Assembly (NCBI GenBank): GCA_023664945.1
Contig: JAMPER010000001.1
Span: forward strand, 403,551 to 467,550
Length of the DNA stretch: 64,000 bases
From: Alistipes senegalensis
Lineage (GTDB): Bacteria; Pseudomonadota; Gammaproteobacteria; Burkholderiales; Burkholderiaceae_D
Reading direction: 5' to 3'
Shown here: one piece after another, positions 1 to 13,777 of the stretch
Layout: each line of letters begins with the position of its first letter
Position numbering within the stretch: the stretch's first letter is position 1
Notes under the pieces: generated by a model
Told to the model about the DNA's origin: nothing
Databases searched by the model: none
The model's input: only the letters and a program-made list of their open reading frames with translations
Program-made: the position numbers and the translations under genes

Positions 1-71
1 TGCGGGCGATGGCGCAAAACGGGATGGAGACTTATGATATTCCGGCTTTCCTGCGTAAGCAGGCAGATTGA
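1..71 (+). CDS. ftsZ: Cell division protein FtsZ, C-terminal end only (partial)
   Basis: Only the last 22 codons are inside the window, reading in frame from base 3 to the TGA at 69-71. They encode the conserved FtsZ C-terminal peptide (seen: YDIPAFLRKQAD). This tail is known to bind FtsA and other membrane tethers of the division ring. The short variable residues just before it fit the flexible FtsZ linker. The next gene on the same strand is lpxC, the usual gene at the end of the division and cell-wall cluster. The GTPase part of the protein lies outside the window. Confidence 0.9.
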   Translation, partial: RAMAQNGMETYDIPAFLRKQAD

Positions 72-93
72 TTAACGGTTTTTCCGAAGGCGT

Positions 94-143
94 AAAGGGC
101 TGGCTGCCGTTTTGGCGGGCGGTTTTGGCCCTGTGCGTTTTTT
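94..143 (+). terminator. Possible terminator or attenuator between ftsZ and lpxC
   Basis: A 5-bp stem (AGGGC at 96-100 with GCCCT at 128-132) encloses a smaller GCC/GGC hairpin. A run of seven T begins at about 137. The outer stem is short and the loop long, so it may only partly stop transcription out of ftsZ. This is inferred from base pairing read by eye. Confidence 0.3.
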
Positions 144-245
144 TGTGTTCCGGCAGAAAAAGGAAAAGTGTGCGAGGATATCGGTAAGCCGGTAAAATGG
201 CGGCCTGGCGGAAAATAAGTGGGGAGTTTTCCCTGAAGTATGATT

Positions 246-1181
246 ATGTTGAGACAACGCACGATTAAGCATTTGACACGAACGGTTGGTATCGGCCTGC
301 ATTCGGGGCACAAGGTTGAGCTTGTGCTTCGGCCTGCCGCGCCGAATACCGGTATTGTTTTTCACCGTACTGACCTGAATCCGCCTGTTTCGATTCCGGT
401 TAGCGCGGAGGCTGTCGGCGATACGCGCCTGGCTTCGACGCTTGTTAGGGACAGGGTGCGGATTTCCACGGTGGAACACATTATGTCGGCCTGCGCCGGG
501 CTGGGCGTTGACAATCTGCATATTGACGTGAGTGCGGAGGAAATTCCCATTATGGATGGTTCCGCTTCGTCTTTTGTGTTTTTATTGCAGCAGGCAGGGC
601 TGGAAGAACAGAATGCTGTCAAGAAATATATCCGGGTGAAAAAGCCTGTGGAGGTTCGCGAAGGGGAAGGCCAGGAGGAAAAGTGGGCACGCCTGGAACC
701 TTACAATGGTTTTTGTGTGGATTTCTTTATTGAGTTTAATCATCCGGCGATTGATTCCACCCATCAGCGGGCGGTAGTGGATTTGGCGAAGGATTCCTAT
801 GTCAGGGATGTTTCGCGGGCACGGACTTTCGGCTTTGTGCGGGATGTGGAGACGCTGCGCAGCATGGGACTGGCGCGGGGAGGCTCGCTGGAAAATGCGA
901 TTGTGATGGATGAGTACCGTATTCTCAATCCGCATGAGCTGCGTTATCACGATGAATTTGTGCGCCACAAGATACTGGATGCCATTGGCGATCTTTATCT
1001 GGTGGGGCATCCCCTGCTGGCTTCCTATACGGCGCACAAGTCCGGCCATACGCTGAATAACCAGTTGCTGCGCGCGCTCCTGGCGCAGGAGGATGCTTAC
1101 GAGGTGGTCAGTTTCGAGACGCCGGAAGCGGCTCCCAATTCGTGGTTTTCGCAAACGGTGCGGGAGTGGGTGCCGGCGTAA
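246..1181 (+). CDS. lpxC: UDP-3-O-acyl-N-acetylglucosamine deacetylase LpxC
   Basis: LpxC is a zinc deacetylase that performs the first committed step of lipid A synthesis in the cytoplasm. The protein is 311 aa, normal for the family. The family opening (MLRQRTIK) supports the ATG at 246, although an in-frame ATG six bases earlier is also possible. Zinc ligands are visible: H78 in the VEHIMSA segment, then H241 and D245 in the [10 protein letters not shown] motif. It sits between ftsZ and secA, as in many beta- and gammaproteobacteria. No strong Shine-Dalgarno sequence is seen; GAAG at 235-238 is the best candidate. Cells usually limit this enzyme by proteolysis, which cannot be judged here. 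Confidence 0.96.
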   Translation: MLRQRTIKHLTRTVGIGLHSGHKVELVLRPAAPNTGIVFHRTDLNPPVSIPVSAEAVGDTRLASTLVRDRVRISTVEHIMSACAGLGVDNLHIDVSAEEIPIMDGSASSFVFLLQQAGLEEQNAVKKYIRVKKPVEVREGEGQEEKWARLEPYNGFCVDFFIEFNHPAIDSTHQRAVVDLAKDSYVRDVSRARTFGFVRDVETLRSMGLARGGSLENAIVMDEYRILNPHELRYHDEFVRHKILDAIGDLYLVGHPLLASYTAHKSGHTLNNQLLRALLAQEDAYEVVSFETPEAAPNSWFSQTVREWVPA

Positions 1182-1192
1182 TCCGCTGTTTT

Positions 1193-1654
1193 TTACGTTC
1201 TGTTTTGCCGGTGCCGTGCCAGCATGGCGCAGACGGCTTCTTTCAGGGCCGGGTTTGTCCCGGCTTCTTTCAGCCATGAGGAGAGTTTGTCCAGTTCGCT
1301 TATGGCTCCTTCGGACAAGGGTTTTTTTGGTGCCGGCACGGGCTGCCAGGGGCTGTTTTTCAATCTGACCTTGATCCGGATGGTTTCAACCGGCCAGCCG
1401 GCCTGTTGCAGTGCCGTCTGGAGGAAAGGGGTTTTCTGGCGCAGACGCGCAGCGGCGGCTTGGCTGGTTACGCCTATGGTCAGGCGGCCTTTTCCCAGCT
1501 GAAGGATTTCTACGGCAGAGAACCAGGCGGGCAGGGCGGCCTGGCAGGCTTGCCCAATGGCCATGAGCCGGGCTGCGTGCGGCAGCATGCCGGCCAGCCT
1601 GTCGTGTTGTTGCAGGAAGTCGGCCACAGGGGCGCAGTGTGCTTGTTTTTTCAT
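1193..1654 (-). CDS. dciA: DciA-like DUF721 protein (replicative helicase loader)
   Basis: This 153-aa protein of the DUF721 family is the only minus-strand gene in the lpxC-secA interval. Family members of the DciA type bind and help load the replicative helicase DnaB in bacteria that lack DnaC. The start is placed at the MKKQ methionine. The open frame runs further upstream, but that extension (basic, Cys/Ser/Pro-rich) does not look conserved. The N-terminal half resembles the DUF721 fold: a helix rich in leucine, then AVEILQLGKGRLTIGV followed by an alanine-rich segment. The C-terminal tail is basic. The stop lies 11 bases from the lpxC stop, so the two genes converge with almost no spacer. 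Confidence 0.75.
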   Translation of the reverse strand: MKKQAHCAPVADFLQQHDRLAGMLPHAARLMAIGQACQAALPAWFSAVEILQLGKGRLTIGVTSQAAAARLRQKTPFLQTALQQAGWPVETIRIKVRLKNSPWQPVPAPKKPLSEGAISELDKLSSWLKEAGTNPALKEAVCAMLARHRQNRT

Positions 1655-1801
1655 GACGTTTGCCGGGGTGCGTGACCAGGGATGGGCGGTTTGCCCTGCC
1701 TGTGATGATAGCGGAAAAAAGCAGGTGCGGCTTGAAATGGCCGGGTACGGCCCCATCTGTTGTTTTTCTGCTGAAAAGAAGGGAAGGGCGGGCAGCCGGC
1801 A

Positions 1802-1810
1802 TGATAAAAT
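1802..1810 (+). promoter_or_regulatory. Candidate extended -10 promoter of secA
   Basis: The sequence TGATAAAAT matches an extended -10 element (TGn followed by TAAAAT). No good -35 box is visible at the normal distance. Transcription would begin near 1817 and give a leader of about 76 nt. Inferred by eye. Confidence 0.4.
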
Positions 1811-1827
1811 TTTCCTTTTCGAGGCAG

Positions 1828-1873
1828 GTTTTGGCAGGCAGCCAAAACTTTGAACACGGCAGCCGGGGCTGCC
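1828..1873 (+). promoter_or_regulatory. Two tandem hairpins in the secA leader
   Basis: The first is a perfect 8-bp inverted repeat, GTTTTGGC (1828-1835) and GCCAAAAC (1841-1848), with a 5-nt loop. The second pairs GGCAGC (1858-1863) with GCTGCC (1868-1873) around a 4-nt loop. It ends 19 nt before the secA ATG and is followed by a T-rich stretch. They could affect early termination or ribosome access. The pairings are seen; the function is inferred. Confidence 0.45.
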
Positions 1874-1892
1874 TTTATTTCAAGAATACAAT

Positions 1893-4658
1893 ATGTCCAT
1901 ATTGACCCGTATTTTTGGCAGCCGCAACCAGCGGCTGTTAAAGCAATACAGCAAGACGGTGGCGCAGATTAATGCGCTTGAGCCGGCGATGGAAAAACTC
2001 TCTGATGCCGAGCTGAAGGCGAAGACGCCGGAATTTAAAGAGAGGCTGGCCAAGGGCGCTACGCTGGATGATTTGCTTGTTGAGGCTTTTGCCGTTTGCC
2101 GGGAAGCCAGCAAGCGGGTGCTGAAGATGCGTCCTTTTGATGTCCAGCTGATTGGCGGGATGGCGCTGCACCAGGGAAAGATTTCAGAGATGGGGACCGG
2201 GGAAGGCAAGACGCTGGTGGCGACGCTTCCTGCCTATCTGAATGCCCTTTCGGGAAACGGCGTGCATGTGGTGACGGTGAATGATTACCTGGCCCAGCGG
2301 GATGCCGAGTGGATGGGGCGGCTGTATGCCTGGCTGGGGCTGACAACCGGGATTAATCTCTCACAGATGCCGCATGAGGAGAAGCAGGCGGCTTACGCGG
2401 CTGATATTACTTACGGCACCAATAATGAATACGGTTTTGACTACCTGCGCGACAATATGGTTTATGACGTTGCCGACCGGGTGCAGCGCGGCCTGAATTT
2501 TGCCATTGTCGATGAGGTGGATTCGATTTTGATTGACGAGGCGCGCACGCCGTTGATTATTTCGGGGCAGGCGGAAAACAGTACCGAGCTTTATGCCAGG
2601 ATGAATGCGGTGCCGCCGCTTTTGACCGAGCAGATCGGGGAAGATTCCCCTGACGGCAAGAGCAAGGTTGAGGTGCCGGGAGACTATACGAAGGATGAGA
2701 AAAACCATCAGGTGCTGTTGACCGAGGCCGGTTTTGAGAAGGCGGAGAAGATTCTGGCGCAGATGGGATTGCTGCCGGAAGGGGCTTCCCTGTATGACGC
2801 GGCCAATATTCTCCTGATTCACCATCTTTATGCCGCCCTGCGGGCAAATGTGCTGTACCACCGTGACCAGCATTATGTGGTGCAGGATGGCGAGGTGATT
2901 ATTGTGGATGAGTTTACGGGCCGCCTCATGACGGGCCGCCGCTGGTCTGACGGCCTGCACCAGGCGGTGGAAGCCAAGGAAGGCGTAAAAATCCAGAACG
3001 AGAACCAGACGCTGGCTTCCATTACGTTCCAGAATTATTTCCGGATGTACAGCAAGCTGGCCGGCATGACGGGGACGGCGGATACGGAGGCGTATGAGTT
3101 CCAGGAAATTTATGGTCTGGAAACGGTGGTGATTCCCCATAACCGGCCCAACCAGCGCCAGGACAGGCATGACCAGGTGTTCCGTACGGAGAAGGAAAAG
3201 TATGACGCCATGCTGAAGGATATCCGGGATTGTTATGAGCGGGGGCAGCCTGTTTTGGTGGGGACGACTTCTATCGAGAATTCGGAGCTGCTCTCGAAGA
3301 TTCTGACGAAGGCCGGATTGCCGCACAATGTGTTGAATGCCAAGCAGCATGCGCGTGAAGCGGAAATTATTGCCCAGGCGGGCAGGCCGAAGATGATTAC
3401 GATTGCGACCAACATGGCTGGCCGGGGCACGGATATTGTCCTGGGCGGCAATGTGGAAAAGCAGATTGAGCTGATTGGGGCGGATGAGTCGCTTCCGGCC
3501 GAACAAAAGGAGGCGCAGATCGGGAAATTGCGCCAGGAATGGCAGTCGCTTCATGACAAGGTGGTCAGTGTGGGCGGGCTGCATATTGTGGGGACGGAAC
3601 GCCATGAGTCCCGGCGGGTGGATAACCAGCTGCGGGGCCGTTCCGGACGGCAGGGGGACCCGGGTTCTTCCCGTTTTTATCTCTCTATGGATGATCCGCT
3701 TTTGCGGATTTTTGCCGGCGAGCGGATGCGGGCGATCATGGACAAGCTCCGGCTGCCGGAGGGGGAGCCGATTGAGGCGGGTATTGTGAACCGTTCGATT
3801 GAATCGGCGCAGCGGAAGGTGGAAGGCCGCAATTTTGATATCCGCAAGCAGCTGCTGGAATATGATGATGTGGCCAATGACCAGCGCAAGGTGATTTACC
3901 AGCAGCGCAATGAATTGCTTGAGACGGAAGATATCTCGGGGCTGGTGACTTCCTTGCGGCATGGCGTTTTTATTGACCTGTTCCGTACTTATGTGCCGGA
4001 GGAATCGGTTGAGGAACAGTGGGATATCCCTGGCCTGGAGAAGGAGCTTTCCACGGAATGGCGGCTCAATATCCCGCTGGCGGATATGGTCGGGCAGCAC
4101 AAGGACATGTCGGATGAGGATTTGCTGGAGCATGTTCTCCAGGTGGCCGACGAGGTTTACCACGCCAAGGTTGAGACGGTGGGGCAGGCGCTGTTTTCCG
4201 GTTACGAGCGCAGCATTATCCTGCAAAGTATGGATACTTACTGGCGGGAGCATCTGGCGGCGCTGGATCATTTGCGGCAGGGTATCCATTTGCGGGGATA
4301 TGCCCAGAAAAATCCCAAGCAGGAATACAAGCGGGAGGCGTTTGACCTGTTTTCCATGATGCTGGAGTGCATCAAGAATGATGTGACCAGGAAGCTCATG
4401 ATGGTGCGCATCCAGTCCCGCGATGAGGTGGAGACGGCCGGGCAGCAGCTGGCGCAGCCTGCTGTTTCCAACCTGAATTATGTTCATCAGAAGCTGGATG
4501 GCGGGCAGGCCGGGGAGAGCCCGGAAGATCCGGCGGCAGGGGATGCGGAGAAAAAGCAGCAGCCTGTTGTGAATGCGGTGCCGAAGGTTGGGCGCAATGA
4601 TTTGTGCCCTTGCCAGAGCGGCAAGAAATATAAACATTGTCACGGCAAGCTGAAATAA
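1893..4658 (+). CDS. secA: Preprotein translocase ATPase SecA
   Basis: SecA is the motor ATPase that drives unfolded preproteins through SecYEG at the inner membrane. At 921 aa it is full length. The Walker A motif GTGEGKT is at residues 101-107. A DEAD-like [14 protein letters not shown] segment follows near residue 207, and helicase motifs such as NMAGRGTDI and [10 protein letters not shown] come later. The C-terminal SEC-C zinc site is intact with C905, C907, C916 and H917; in the family it binds SecB. The start has only a weak ribosome binding site (AAGAA), with a structured leader just upstream. No secM-like gene precedes it. Confidence 0.98.
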   Translation: MSILTRIFGSRNQRLLKQYSKTVAQINALEPAMEKLSDAELKAKTPEFKERLAKGATLDDLLVEAFAVCREASKRVLKMRPFDVQLIGGMALHQGKISEMGTGEGKTLVATLPAYLNALSGNGVHVVTVNDYLAQRDAEWMGRLYAWLGLTTGINLSQMPHEEKQAAYAADITYGTNNEYGFDYLRDNMVYDVADRVQRGLNFAIVDEVDSILIDEARTPLIISGQAENSTELYARMNAVPPLLTEQIGEDSPDGKSKVEVPGDYTKDEKNHQVLLTEAGFEKAEKILAQMGLLPEGASLYDAANILLIHHLYAALRANVLYHRDQHYVVQDGEVIIVDEFTGRLMTGRRWSDGLHQAVEAKEGVKIQNENQTLASITFQNYFRMYSKLAGMTGTADTEAYEFQEIYGLETVVIPHNRPNQRQDRHDQVFRTEKEKYDAMLKDIRDCYERGQPVLVGTTSIENSELLSKILTKAGLPHNVLNAKQHAREAEIIAQAGRPKMITIATNMAGRGTDIVLGGNVEKQIELIGADESLPAEQKEAQIGKLRQEWQSLHDKVVSVGGLHIVGTERHESRRVDNQLRGRSGRQGDPGSSRFYLSMDDPLLRIFAGERMRAIMDKLRLPEGEPIEAGIVNRSIESAQRKVEGRNFDIRKQLLEYDDVANDQRKVIYQQRNELLETEDISGLVTSLRHGVFIDLFRTYVPEESVEEQWDIPGLEKELSTEWRLNIPLADMVGQHKDMSDEDLLEHVLQVADEVYHAKVETVGQALFSGYERSIILQSMDTYWREHLAALDHLRQGIHLRGYAQKNPKQEYKREAFDLFSMMLECIKNDVTRKLMMVRIQSRDEVETAGQQLAQPAVSNLNYVHQKLDGGQAGESPEDPAAGDAEKKQQPVVNAVPKVGRNDLCPCQSGKKYKHCHGKLK

Positions 4659-4688
4659 CAGGAGCCGCTTGCCACGAAGGAGGGTTTT

Positions 4689-5927
4689 ATGGCTGTTCAT
4701 CTTTTTCCGCCTGATGCGGCGGATCTCAGGCCGGTATCCGGTGTCAGGCTGGGCATTGCCAAAGCCGGTATCAAAAAAGCGGACCGCAAGGATTTGCTGG
4801 TGGTGGCGCTGGATTCGGATGCCACGGTTTCCGGGGTTTTTACCCAAAACCGCTTTTGTGCCGCGCCTGTCCGGGTTTGCCGGGAGCATTTGGCAGAGGC
4901 TGAAAAATCAGGCTTGCCTGTCAGGGCGCTTGTGGTGAATACGGGTAATGCCAATGCCGGGACGGGGGAGGCGGGCTATGCGGATGCCATGTTTACCTGC
5001 AAGAAGCTTGCTGCGCTTTTGGGTTGCCAGGCAACGCAGGTGATGCCGTTTTCAACCGGGGTGATTCTGGAACCGTTGCCGGTTGACCGGATTGCAGCCG
5101 GGATGCCGCTGGCTGTTGCAGACCTGAAGGAGGATAACTGGCTCAATGCGGCAGAAGCGATCATGACGACGGATACGATTCCCAAGGCGGCTTCCCGTAC
5201 GGTACAGATTGAAGGCAAAACTGTGACGGTAACGGGCATGAGCAAGGGTTCCGGCATGATTCATCCCAATATGGCGACGATGCTGGGGTTTATGGCAACG
5301 GATGCAAAGGTGCCGCAGGCGCTGCTGGACAGCATGCTGAAGGAAGCGGCCGACGCATCGTTTAACTGCATTACGGTTGACGGCGATACTTCTACCAATG
5401 ATTCTTTTATCCTGATTGCTTCCGGCGCGGTGGATGCGGGGATTCGCGACAGCCGCTCGCCCGGTTATGCTGTGTTGCAGGAGGCGGTTACCAGCCTGGC
5501 GAAGGAGCTGGCCCAGAAGATTGTGCGGGATGGCGAGGGGGCAACGAAGTTTATCACGGTGACGGTTGAAGGCGGGCTAGATACGGAGGAATGTCGGAAG
5601 GTGGCCTATTCGGTGGCGCATTCCCCGCTGGTGAAGACGGCTTTTTATGCGTCTGATCCCAATCTGGGACGTATTCTTTGCGCCATTGGTTATGCCGGGG
5701 TGGACGATTTGGATGTGAACCGCCTGGAGTTGTACCTGGATGAGGTGCTGGTTGCCAAAAATGGCGGGCGGCATCCTGATTACCGGGAAGAGGACGGGCA
5801 GCGGGTGATGAAAAAAGACGAGATTACGGTGCGGATCAATCTGGCGCGCGGGGCAGCCTCTGCCACGGTCTGGACGTGCGATTTGTCGCATGAGTATGTT
5901 TCCATCAATGCGGATTACCGTTCGTAA
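4689..5927 (+). CDS. argJ: Bifunctional ornithine acetyltransferase / N-acetylglutamate synthase ArgJ
   Basis: ArgJ moves the acetyl group from N-acetylornithine to glutamate, recycling it in arginine synthesis. Many members can also use acetyl-CoA. The 412-aa precursor carries the self-cleavage site NMATMLG, with T197 as the new N-terminal nucleophile after the cut following A196, so the mature enzyme is two chains. The motif VMPFSTGVI matches the family. A strong GGAGG ribosome binding site precedes the ATG. The stop codon shares one base with the start of the next gene (TAATG), so translation is probably coupled. Confidence 0.96.
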   Translation: MAVHLFPPDAADLRPVSGVRLGIAKAGIKKADRKDLLVVALDSDATVSGVFTQNRFCAAPVRVCREHLAEAEKSGLPVRALVVNTGNANAGTGEAGYADAMFTCKKLAALLGCQATQVMPFSTGVILEPLPVDRIAAGMPLAVADLKEDNWLNAAEAIMTTDTIPKAASRTVQIEGKTVTVTGMSKGSGMIHPNMATMLGFMATDAKVPQALLDSMLKEAADASFNCITVDGDTSTNDSFILIASGAVDAGIRDSRSPGYAVLQEAVTSLAKELAQKIVRDGEGATKFITVTVEGGLDTEECRKVAYSVAHSPLVKTAFYASDPNLGRILCAIGYAGVDDLDVNRLELYLDEVLVAKNGGRHPDYREEDGQRVMKKDEITVRINLARGAASATVWTCDLSHEYVSINADYRS

Positions 5928-6799
5928 TGACACCGCTGGAACAATTGCTGGTACGGGCGGAAGCGGTGTTGTCCCGCCTGGAAGGGATGCTGCCGCCTCC
6001 GGAGGAAGCGATTGACTGGGAGGCGCCGTATGCCGCCTGGCGCTGGCGCAGGCAGCATGGCCGCGGCAGGCTGCTGCCGGTAGCGCAGGCTGCCAGGATT
6101 GCATTTCCCGACCTGTATTTTGTTGAGCGGCAAAAGGCGTTGCTTGAGCAGAATACCCGCCAGTTTGTAGAGGGAAAGCCTGCCAACAATGTGTTGTTGA
6201 CCGGCGCAAGGGGGACGGGCAAGTCTTCTCTGGTGCGGGCCTGCCTGGCCCGGTTTGCCGGGAAGGGGCTGCGCCTTATCGAGGTGGACCGGCAGGACCT
6301 GGTTGACTTGCCGGAAATTGGCGAGCTTGTGGCAGGGCGGCCGGAACGTTTTATCCTGTATTGTGACGACCTTTCTTTTGACGAGGGCGACAGCAGTTAC
6401 AAGGCGCTGAAGTCTGCGCTGGATGGCAGCATGGCGGCGCAGCCGGACAATATGCTGATTTACGCGACGTCAAACCGCCGGCATCTTTTGCCTGAGTGCC
6501 ACTCGGACAATACCGGTTATACGCAGGGGCCGGATGGCGATTTGCATCCGGGTGAGACGGTGGAGGAGAAGATTTCTTTTTCTGACCGTTTCGGGTTGTG
6601 GCTGTCTTTTTATTCGTTCAGCCAGGATGAGTACCTTGCGATTGTGGCGCACTGGCTGCGGGTTTTCGGTTGCACGGATGAGCAGACAGGGAGTGAAACT
6701 GCCCGGACGGAAGCCTTGCAGTGGGCTCTTCACCGGAGTTCCCGTTCCGGCCGGACGGCCTGGCAGTTTGCGCGGGATTTTGCGGGGAAGCATACCTGA
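5927..6799 (+). CDS. DUF815-family AAA-type ATPase
   Basis: This 290-aa protein belongs to the DUF815 P-loop ATPases. The Walker A motif GARGTGKS is at residues 93-100, and a Walker B-like stretch (FILYCDDLSF) is near residue 140. ATSNRRHLLP resembles sensor-1, and the helical C-terminal lid contains FARDFAGKHT. The N-terminal 85 residues are helical and hold two tryptophan-rich turns. No DNA-binding or membrane domain is seen. The partner or substrate of the family is not established. The ATG overlaps the argJ stop by one base, an order I recall from other betaproteobacteria. A terminator follows directly. Confidence 0.85.
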   Translation: MTPLEQLLVRAEAVLSRLEGMLPPPEEAIDWEAPYAAWRWRRQHGRGRLLPVAQAARIAFPDLYFVERQKALLEQNTRQFVEGKPANNVLLTGARGTGKSSLVRACLARFAGKGLRLIEVDRQDLVDLPEIGELVAGRPERFILYCDDLSFDEGDSSYKALKSALDGSMAAQPDNMLIYATSNRRHLLPECHSDNTGYTQGPDGDLHPGETVEEKISFSDRFGLWLSFYSFSQDEYLAIVAHWLRVFGCTDEQTGSETARTEALQWALHRSSRSGRTAWQFARDFAGKHT

Positions 6800-6814
6800 T
6801 GCTTTAACAGGCCG

Positions 6815-6846
6815 AAAAAAGCCCGGGATACCTCCCGGGCTTTTTT
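6815..6846. terminator. Bidirectional rho-independent terminator
   Basis: A perfect 8-bp GC stem, GCCCGGGA (6821-6828) and TCCCGGGC (6833-6840), has a TACC loop. Six A precede it and six T follow it. It can end the argJ transcript on the plus strand and valS on the minus strand. Confidence 0.93.
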
Positions 6847-6864
6847 GCGCAGGTGGCAAAATTT

Positions 6865-9672
<2,808 letters not shown>

Positions 9673-9703
9673 GACGCAACATATCTTTTTGTAGAAAAAC
9701 ATG

Positions 9704-9709
9704 ATTATA
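9704..9709 (-). promoter_or_regulatory. Candidate -10 box of the valS promoter
   Basis: On the minus strand this reads TATAAT, 32 bases from the valS ATG. No convincing -35 box is seen. The region beyond it holds the divergent thiC promoter, so the two promoters are about 25 bases apart and may compete. Confidence 0.4.
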
Positions 9710-9731
9710 AGGGAGCTTTTCAGGGTATTGG

Positions 9732-9740
9732 TGCTATAAT
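9732..9740 (+). promoter_or_regulatory. Extended -10 promoter of the thi operon
   Basis: TGCTATAAT is a perfect extended -10 element (TGn plus TATAAT). The -35 region is weak, as is common with extended -10 promoters. The expected start near 9747 places the riboswitch aptamer directly in the leader. Confidence 0.6.
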
Positions 9741-9767
9741 GAAAGAATAGGCATGGCAAGCCGTGCC

Positions 9768-9847
9768 ACAGCTAGGGGTTCTGGTGAAAGCCGGGCGAGA
9801 TATACCCTCTGAACCTGATCTGGATAATGCCAGCGTAGGGAAGCTTG
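9768..9847 (+). ncRNA. TPP riboswitch (THI element)
   Basis: The conserved thi-box core is plain: CTGAACCTGATCTGGATAAT at 9809-9828, followed by GCCAGCGTAGGGA. The closing stem P1 pairs AGCT (9770-9773) with AGCT (9842-9845). The aptamer binds thiamine pyrophosphate and turns the biosynthesis genes off when the cofactor is abundant. It sits directly upstream of thiC, its usual place. Confidence 0.95.
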
Positions 9848-9885
9848 AAAGACATGGCGGTTTCATATCGCAGCACTCAATTAAG

Positions 9886-11836
<1,951 letters not shown>

Positions 11837-11843
11837 GCCGGAT

Positions 11844-12050
11844 ATGACGATACGGATAGAACTGAACGGGGAAGGCCGGGAGATGGCGGAAGGCGCGACG
11901 CTGCTGGACTTGGTTGCATCGTTGCAGCTGACAGGGCAGGCGCTGGCGGTGGCTGTCAACCGGCAGGTGATTGCCCGGCAGAAGTGGCCGGAGTATGCCC
12001 TGAAAGACGGCGACAAGGTGGATATTGTCCGGGCTATCGGCGGCGGCTGA
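11844..12050 (+). CDS. thiS: Sulfur carrier protein ThiS
   Basis: ThiS is a ubiquitin-like carrier. ThiF adenylates its C-terminal glycine, which then carries sulfur as a thiocarboxylate for thiazole synthesis. The chosen start (MTIRIELNG) gives 68 aa with the required glycine end (AIGGG). It lies 7 bases after the thiC stop. In many relatives thiO sits between thiC and thiS; here nothing does. Confidence 0.93.
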   Translation: MTIRIELNGEGREMAEGATLLDLVASLQLTGQALAVAVNRQVIARQKWPEYALKDGDKVDIVRAIGGG

Positions 12051-12071
12051 CGGAATTAAAGTGGCGAGGCT

Positions 12072-12087
12072 GGCCGCGAAAGCGGCC
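12072..12087 (+). promoter_or_regulatory. GNRA-tetraloop hairpin between thiS and thiG
   Basis: GGCCGC (12072-12077) pairs with GCGGCC (12082-12087) across a GAAA loop, an unusually stable tetraloop hairpin. It lies 32 bases before the thiG ATG. No T-run follows, so it is unlikely to be a terminator. It may set transcript processing or stability. Confidence 0.5.
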
Positions 12088-12118
12088 GCACAGGGTAAAC
12101 AAGCAAGGAGAGGAAACG

Positions 12119-12904
12119 ATGAACAAGGATCATATTCTGACGATTGCAGGCCGGGATTACCGCTCGCGGCTTCTGGTTGGCAGCGGGAAGTACCGCGATC
12201 TGGAAGAGACGCGCGCCGCAACCGAGGCCAGCGGCTCGGAGATTATTACGGTGGCTATTCGCCGGGTCAATATCGGCCAGAATCCCAATGAGCCGAGTTT
12301 GCTGGATGTGGTGCCGCCGACGAAATATACGATTTTGCCCAATACGGCCGGGTGCTATAACGCAAAGGATGCGGTTTATACGTTGCAGCTGGCGCGGGAA
12401 TTGCTCAATGGGCACAAGCTGGTGAAGCTGGAGGTACTGGGCAATGAAAAGACGCTTTTCCCGAATATGCCGGAAACGCTGAAGGCGGCCGAGTTGCTGG
12501 TGAAAGACGGGTTTGATGTGATGGTGTATTGCAGCGATGACCCGATTCAGGCCAAGATGCTGGAAGATATCGGCGTTTGCGCGGTGATGCCGCTGGCTTC
12601 GCTGATTGGCTCGGGCATGGGGATTTTGAATCCATGGAACCTGTCTTTGATTATTGAGCAGGCCAAGGTGCCGGTTATTGTGGATGCCGGGGTAGGCACG
12701 GCTTCGGATGCGGCCATTGCGATGGAGCTGGGGTGCGACGGCGTGCTGATGAATACGGCGATTGCCGGTGCCAAGGACCCGGTTCGCATGGCGCGGGCGA
12801 TGAAGCTGGCGATTGAGGCAGGACGTGATGCGTATCTTGCCGGCCGGATTCCCCGGCGTTTTGAGGCTTCGCCTTCTTCGCCGATGGCCGGCCGGGTGGC
12901 ATGA
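12119..12904 (+). CDS. thiG: Thiazole synthase ThiG
   Basis: ThiG condenses deoxyxylulose phosphate, dehydroglycine and ThiS-bound sulfur into thiazole phosphate. It is a 261-aa TIM-barrel enzyme. Family segments include [12 protein letters not shown] near the N-terminus and [20 protein letters not shown] in the C-terminal half, plus the LVKLEVLGN region that holds the Schiff-base lysine. The start at MNKDHIL has a good AGGAGAGG ribosome binding site. The last four bases overlap the start of thiD (ATGA). It needs dehydroglycine from ThiO or ThiH, and neither is encoded in this window. Confidence 0.97.
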   Translation: MNKDHILTIAGRDYRSRLLVGSGKYRDLEETRAATEASGSEIITVAIRRVNIGQNPNEPSLLDVVPPTKYTILPNTAGCYNAKDAVYTLQLARELLNGHKLVKLEVLGNEKTLFPNMPETLKAAELLVKDGFDVMVYCSDDPIQAKMLEDIGVCAVMPLASLIGSGMGILNPWNLSLIIEQAKVPVIVDAGVGTASDAAIAMELGCDGVLMNTAIAGAKDPVRMARAMKLAIEAGRDAYLAGRIPRRFEASPSSPMAGRVA

Positions 12905-13752
12905 CGAAAATGCCGGCAGCCAGGCCAGGGGGGCTTGTGCCGCCGGTGCGGCCCTGCGTGATGATTTTTGCGGGCTTGGATTGCAGCGGCGGGGCTGGTC
13001 TCCAGGCTGATGTGGAGGCGGTGGGTGCGGTGGGTGCGCACCCGCTTCCCATTGCAACGGCGCTGACGGTGCAGGATAACGACCGGGTGAGGGCGGTTAA
13101 TCCGGTGGATCCGGCCATTTGGCGTTATCAGGCGGAGGTGCTGCTTGAGAAGATACCGGTTGCCGCTGTCAAGATTGGCGCTATTGGCAACCGGGCGAAT
13201 GCGGAAGCGCTGGCGCTGTTGATTGCAGAAATCAGGAAGGATCAGCCGCAGCTGCCGGTTGTGCTGGATACGGTGCTGGGCAGCGGGCATGGCGATTTGC
13301 TGACGGAAGGCCGGGCAGAGCATGTGATTGCGCCGCTGATTCCGCTGGCGACGCTGGCAACGCCCAATTTACCAGAGGCTGCCCGCCTTTGTCCGGCTGC
13401 CGGCGGGATTGCCGGGCAGGCAAGATATTTGCTGGATGCCGGTTGCGCGCATGTATTGATCAAGGGCGGCCACGGAGAGGACGGAAAAGCGGTGACGAAT
13501 TGCTGGTTTTCCGCCGGGGGAATGAAAAGCTGGACATGGAAGCGGCTTGAGGGCGCTTTCCATGGAAGCGGCTGTACGCTGGCTTCGCTTTTTGCCGGGC
13601 TGCTGGCGCAAGGGGAGACGATGGACAAGGCGCTGGAGAAGGGGCAGGCGCTTTGCCAGGAGATGCTGGCGGCTTCTTATGCCATTGCCGGGGGCCAGCG
13701 CATACCCAACCGGCATGCGGGGTTCAGTGAAGGGTTGGCAAAGGCAGGATGA
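12901..13752 (+). CDS. thiD: Hydroxymethylpyrimidine / phosphomethylpyrimidine kinase ThiD
   Basis: ThiD phosphorylates HMP and HMP-phosphate to HMP-pyrophosphate. The 283-aa ribokinase-fold protein shows [17 protein letters not shown] near residue 23, [10 protein letters not shown] in the middle and the anion-hole motif [11 protein letters not shown] near the C-terminus. The C-terminal catalytic region is complete. The first 19 residues are extra relative to common ThiD proteins, so a start at the second methionine (12910) is possible. The gene overlaps thiG by 4 bases and lies 25 bases before thiE. Confidence 0.92.
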   Translation: MTKMPAARPGGLVPPVRPCVMIFAGLDCSGGAGLQADVEAVGAVGAHPLPIATALTVQDNDRVRAVNPVDPAIWRYQAEVLLEKIPVAAVKIGAIGNRANAEALALLIAEIRKDQPQLPVVLDTVLGSGHGDLLTEGRAEHVIAPLIPLATLATPNLPEAARLCPAAGGIAGQARYLLDAGCAHVLIKGGHGEDGKAVTNCWFSAGGMKSWTWKRLEGAFHGSGCTLASLFAGLLAQGETMDKALEKGQALCQEMLAASYAIAGGQRIPNRHAGFSEGLAKAG

Positions 13753-13777
13753 CCGTTACCGAAAAAGGAAAAGGAAG

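Noticed and set aside
2361..4889. Very long open frame (842 codons) on the minus strand opposite secA and argJ.
   Set aside because: It is antisense to a complete secA. Its protein is rich in His, Arg, Leu and Pro with no family-like motif, as expected from the base composition of the true gene on the other strand.
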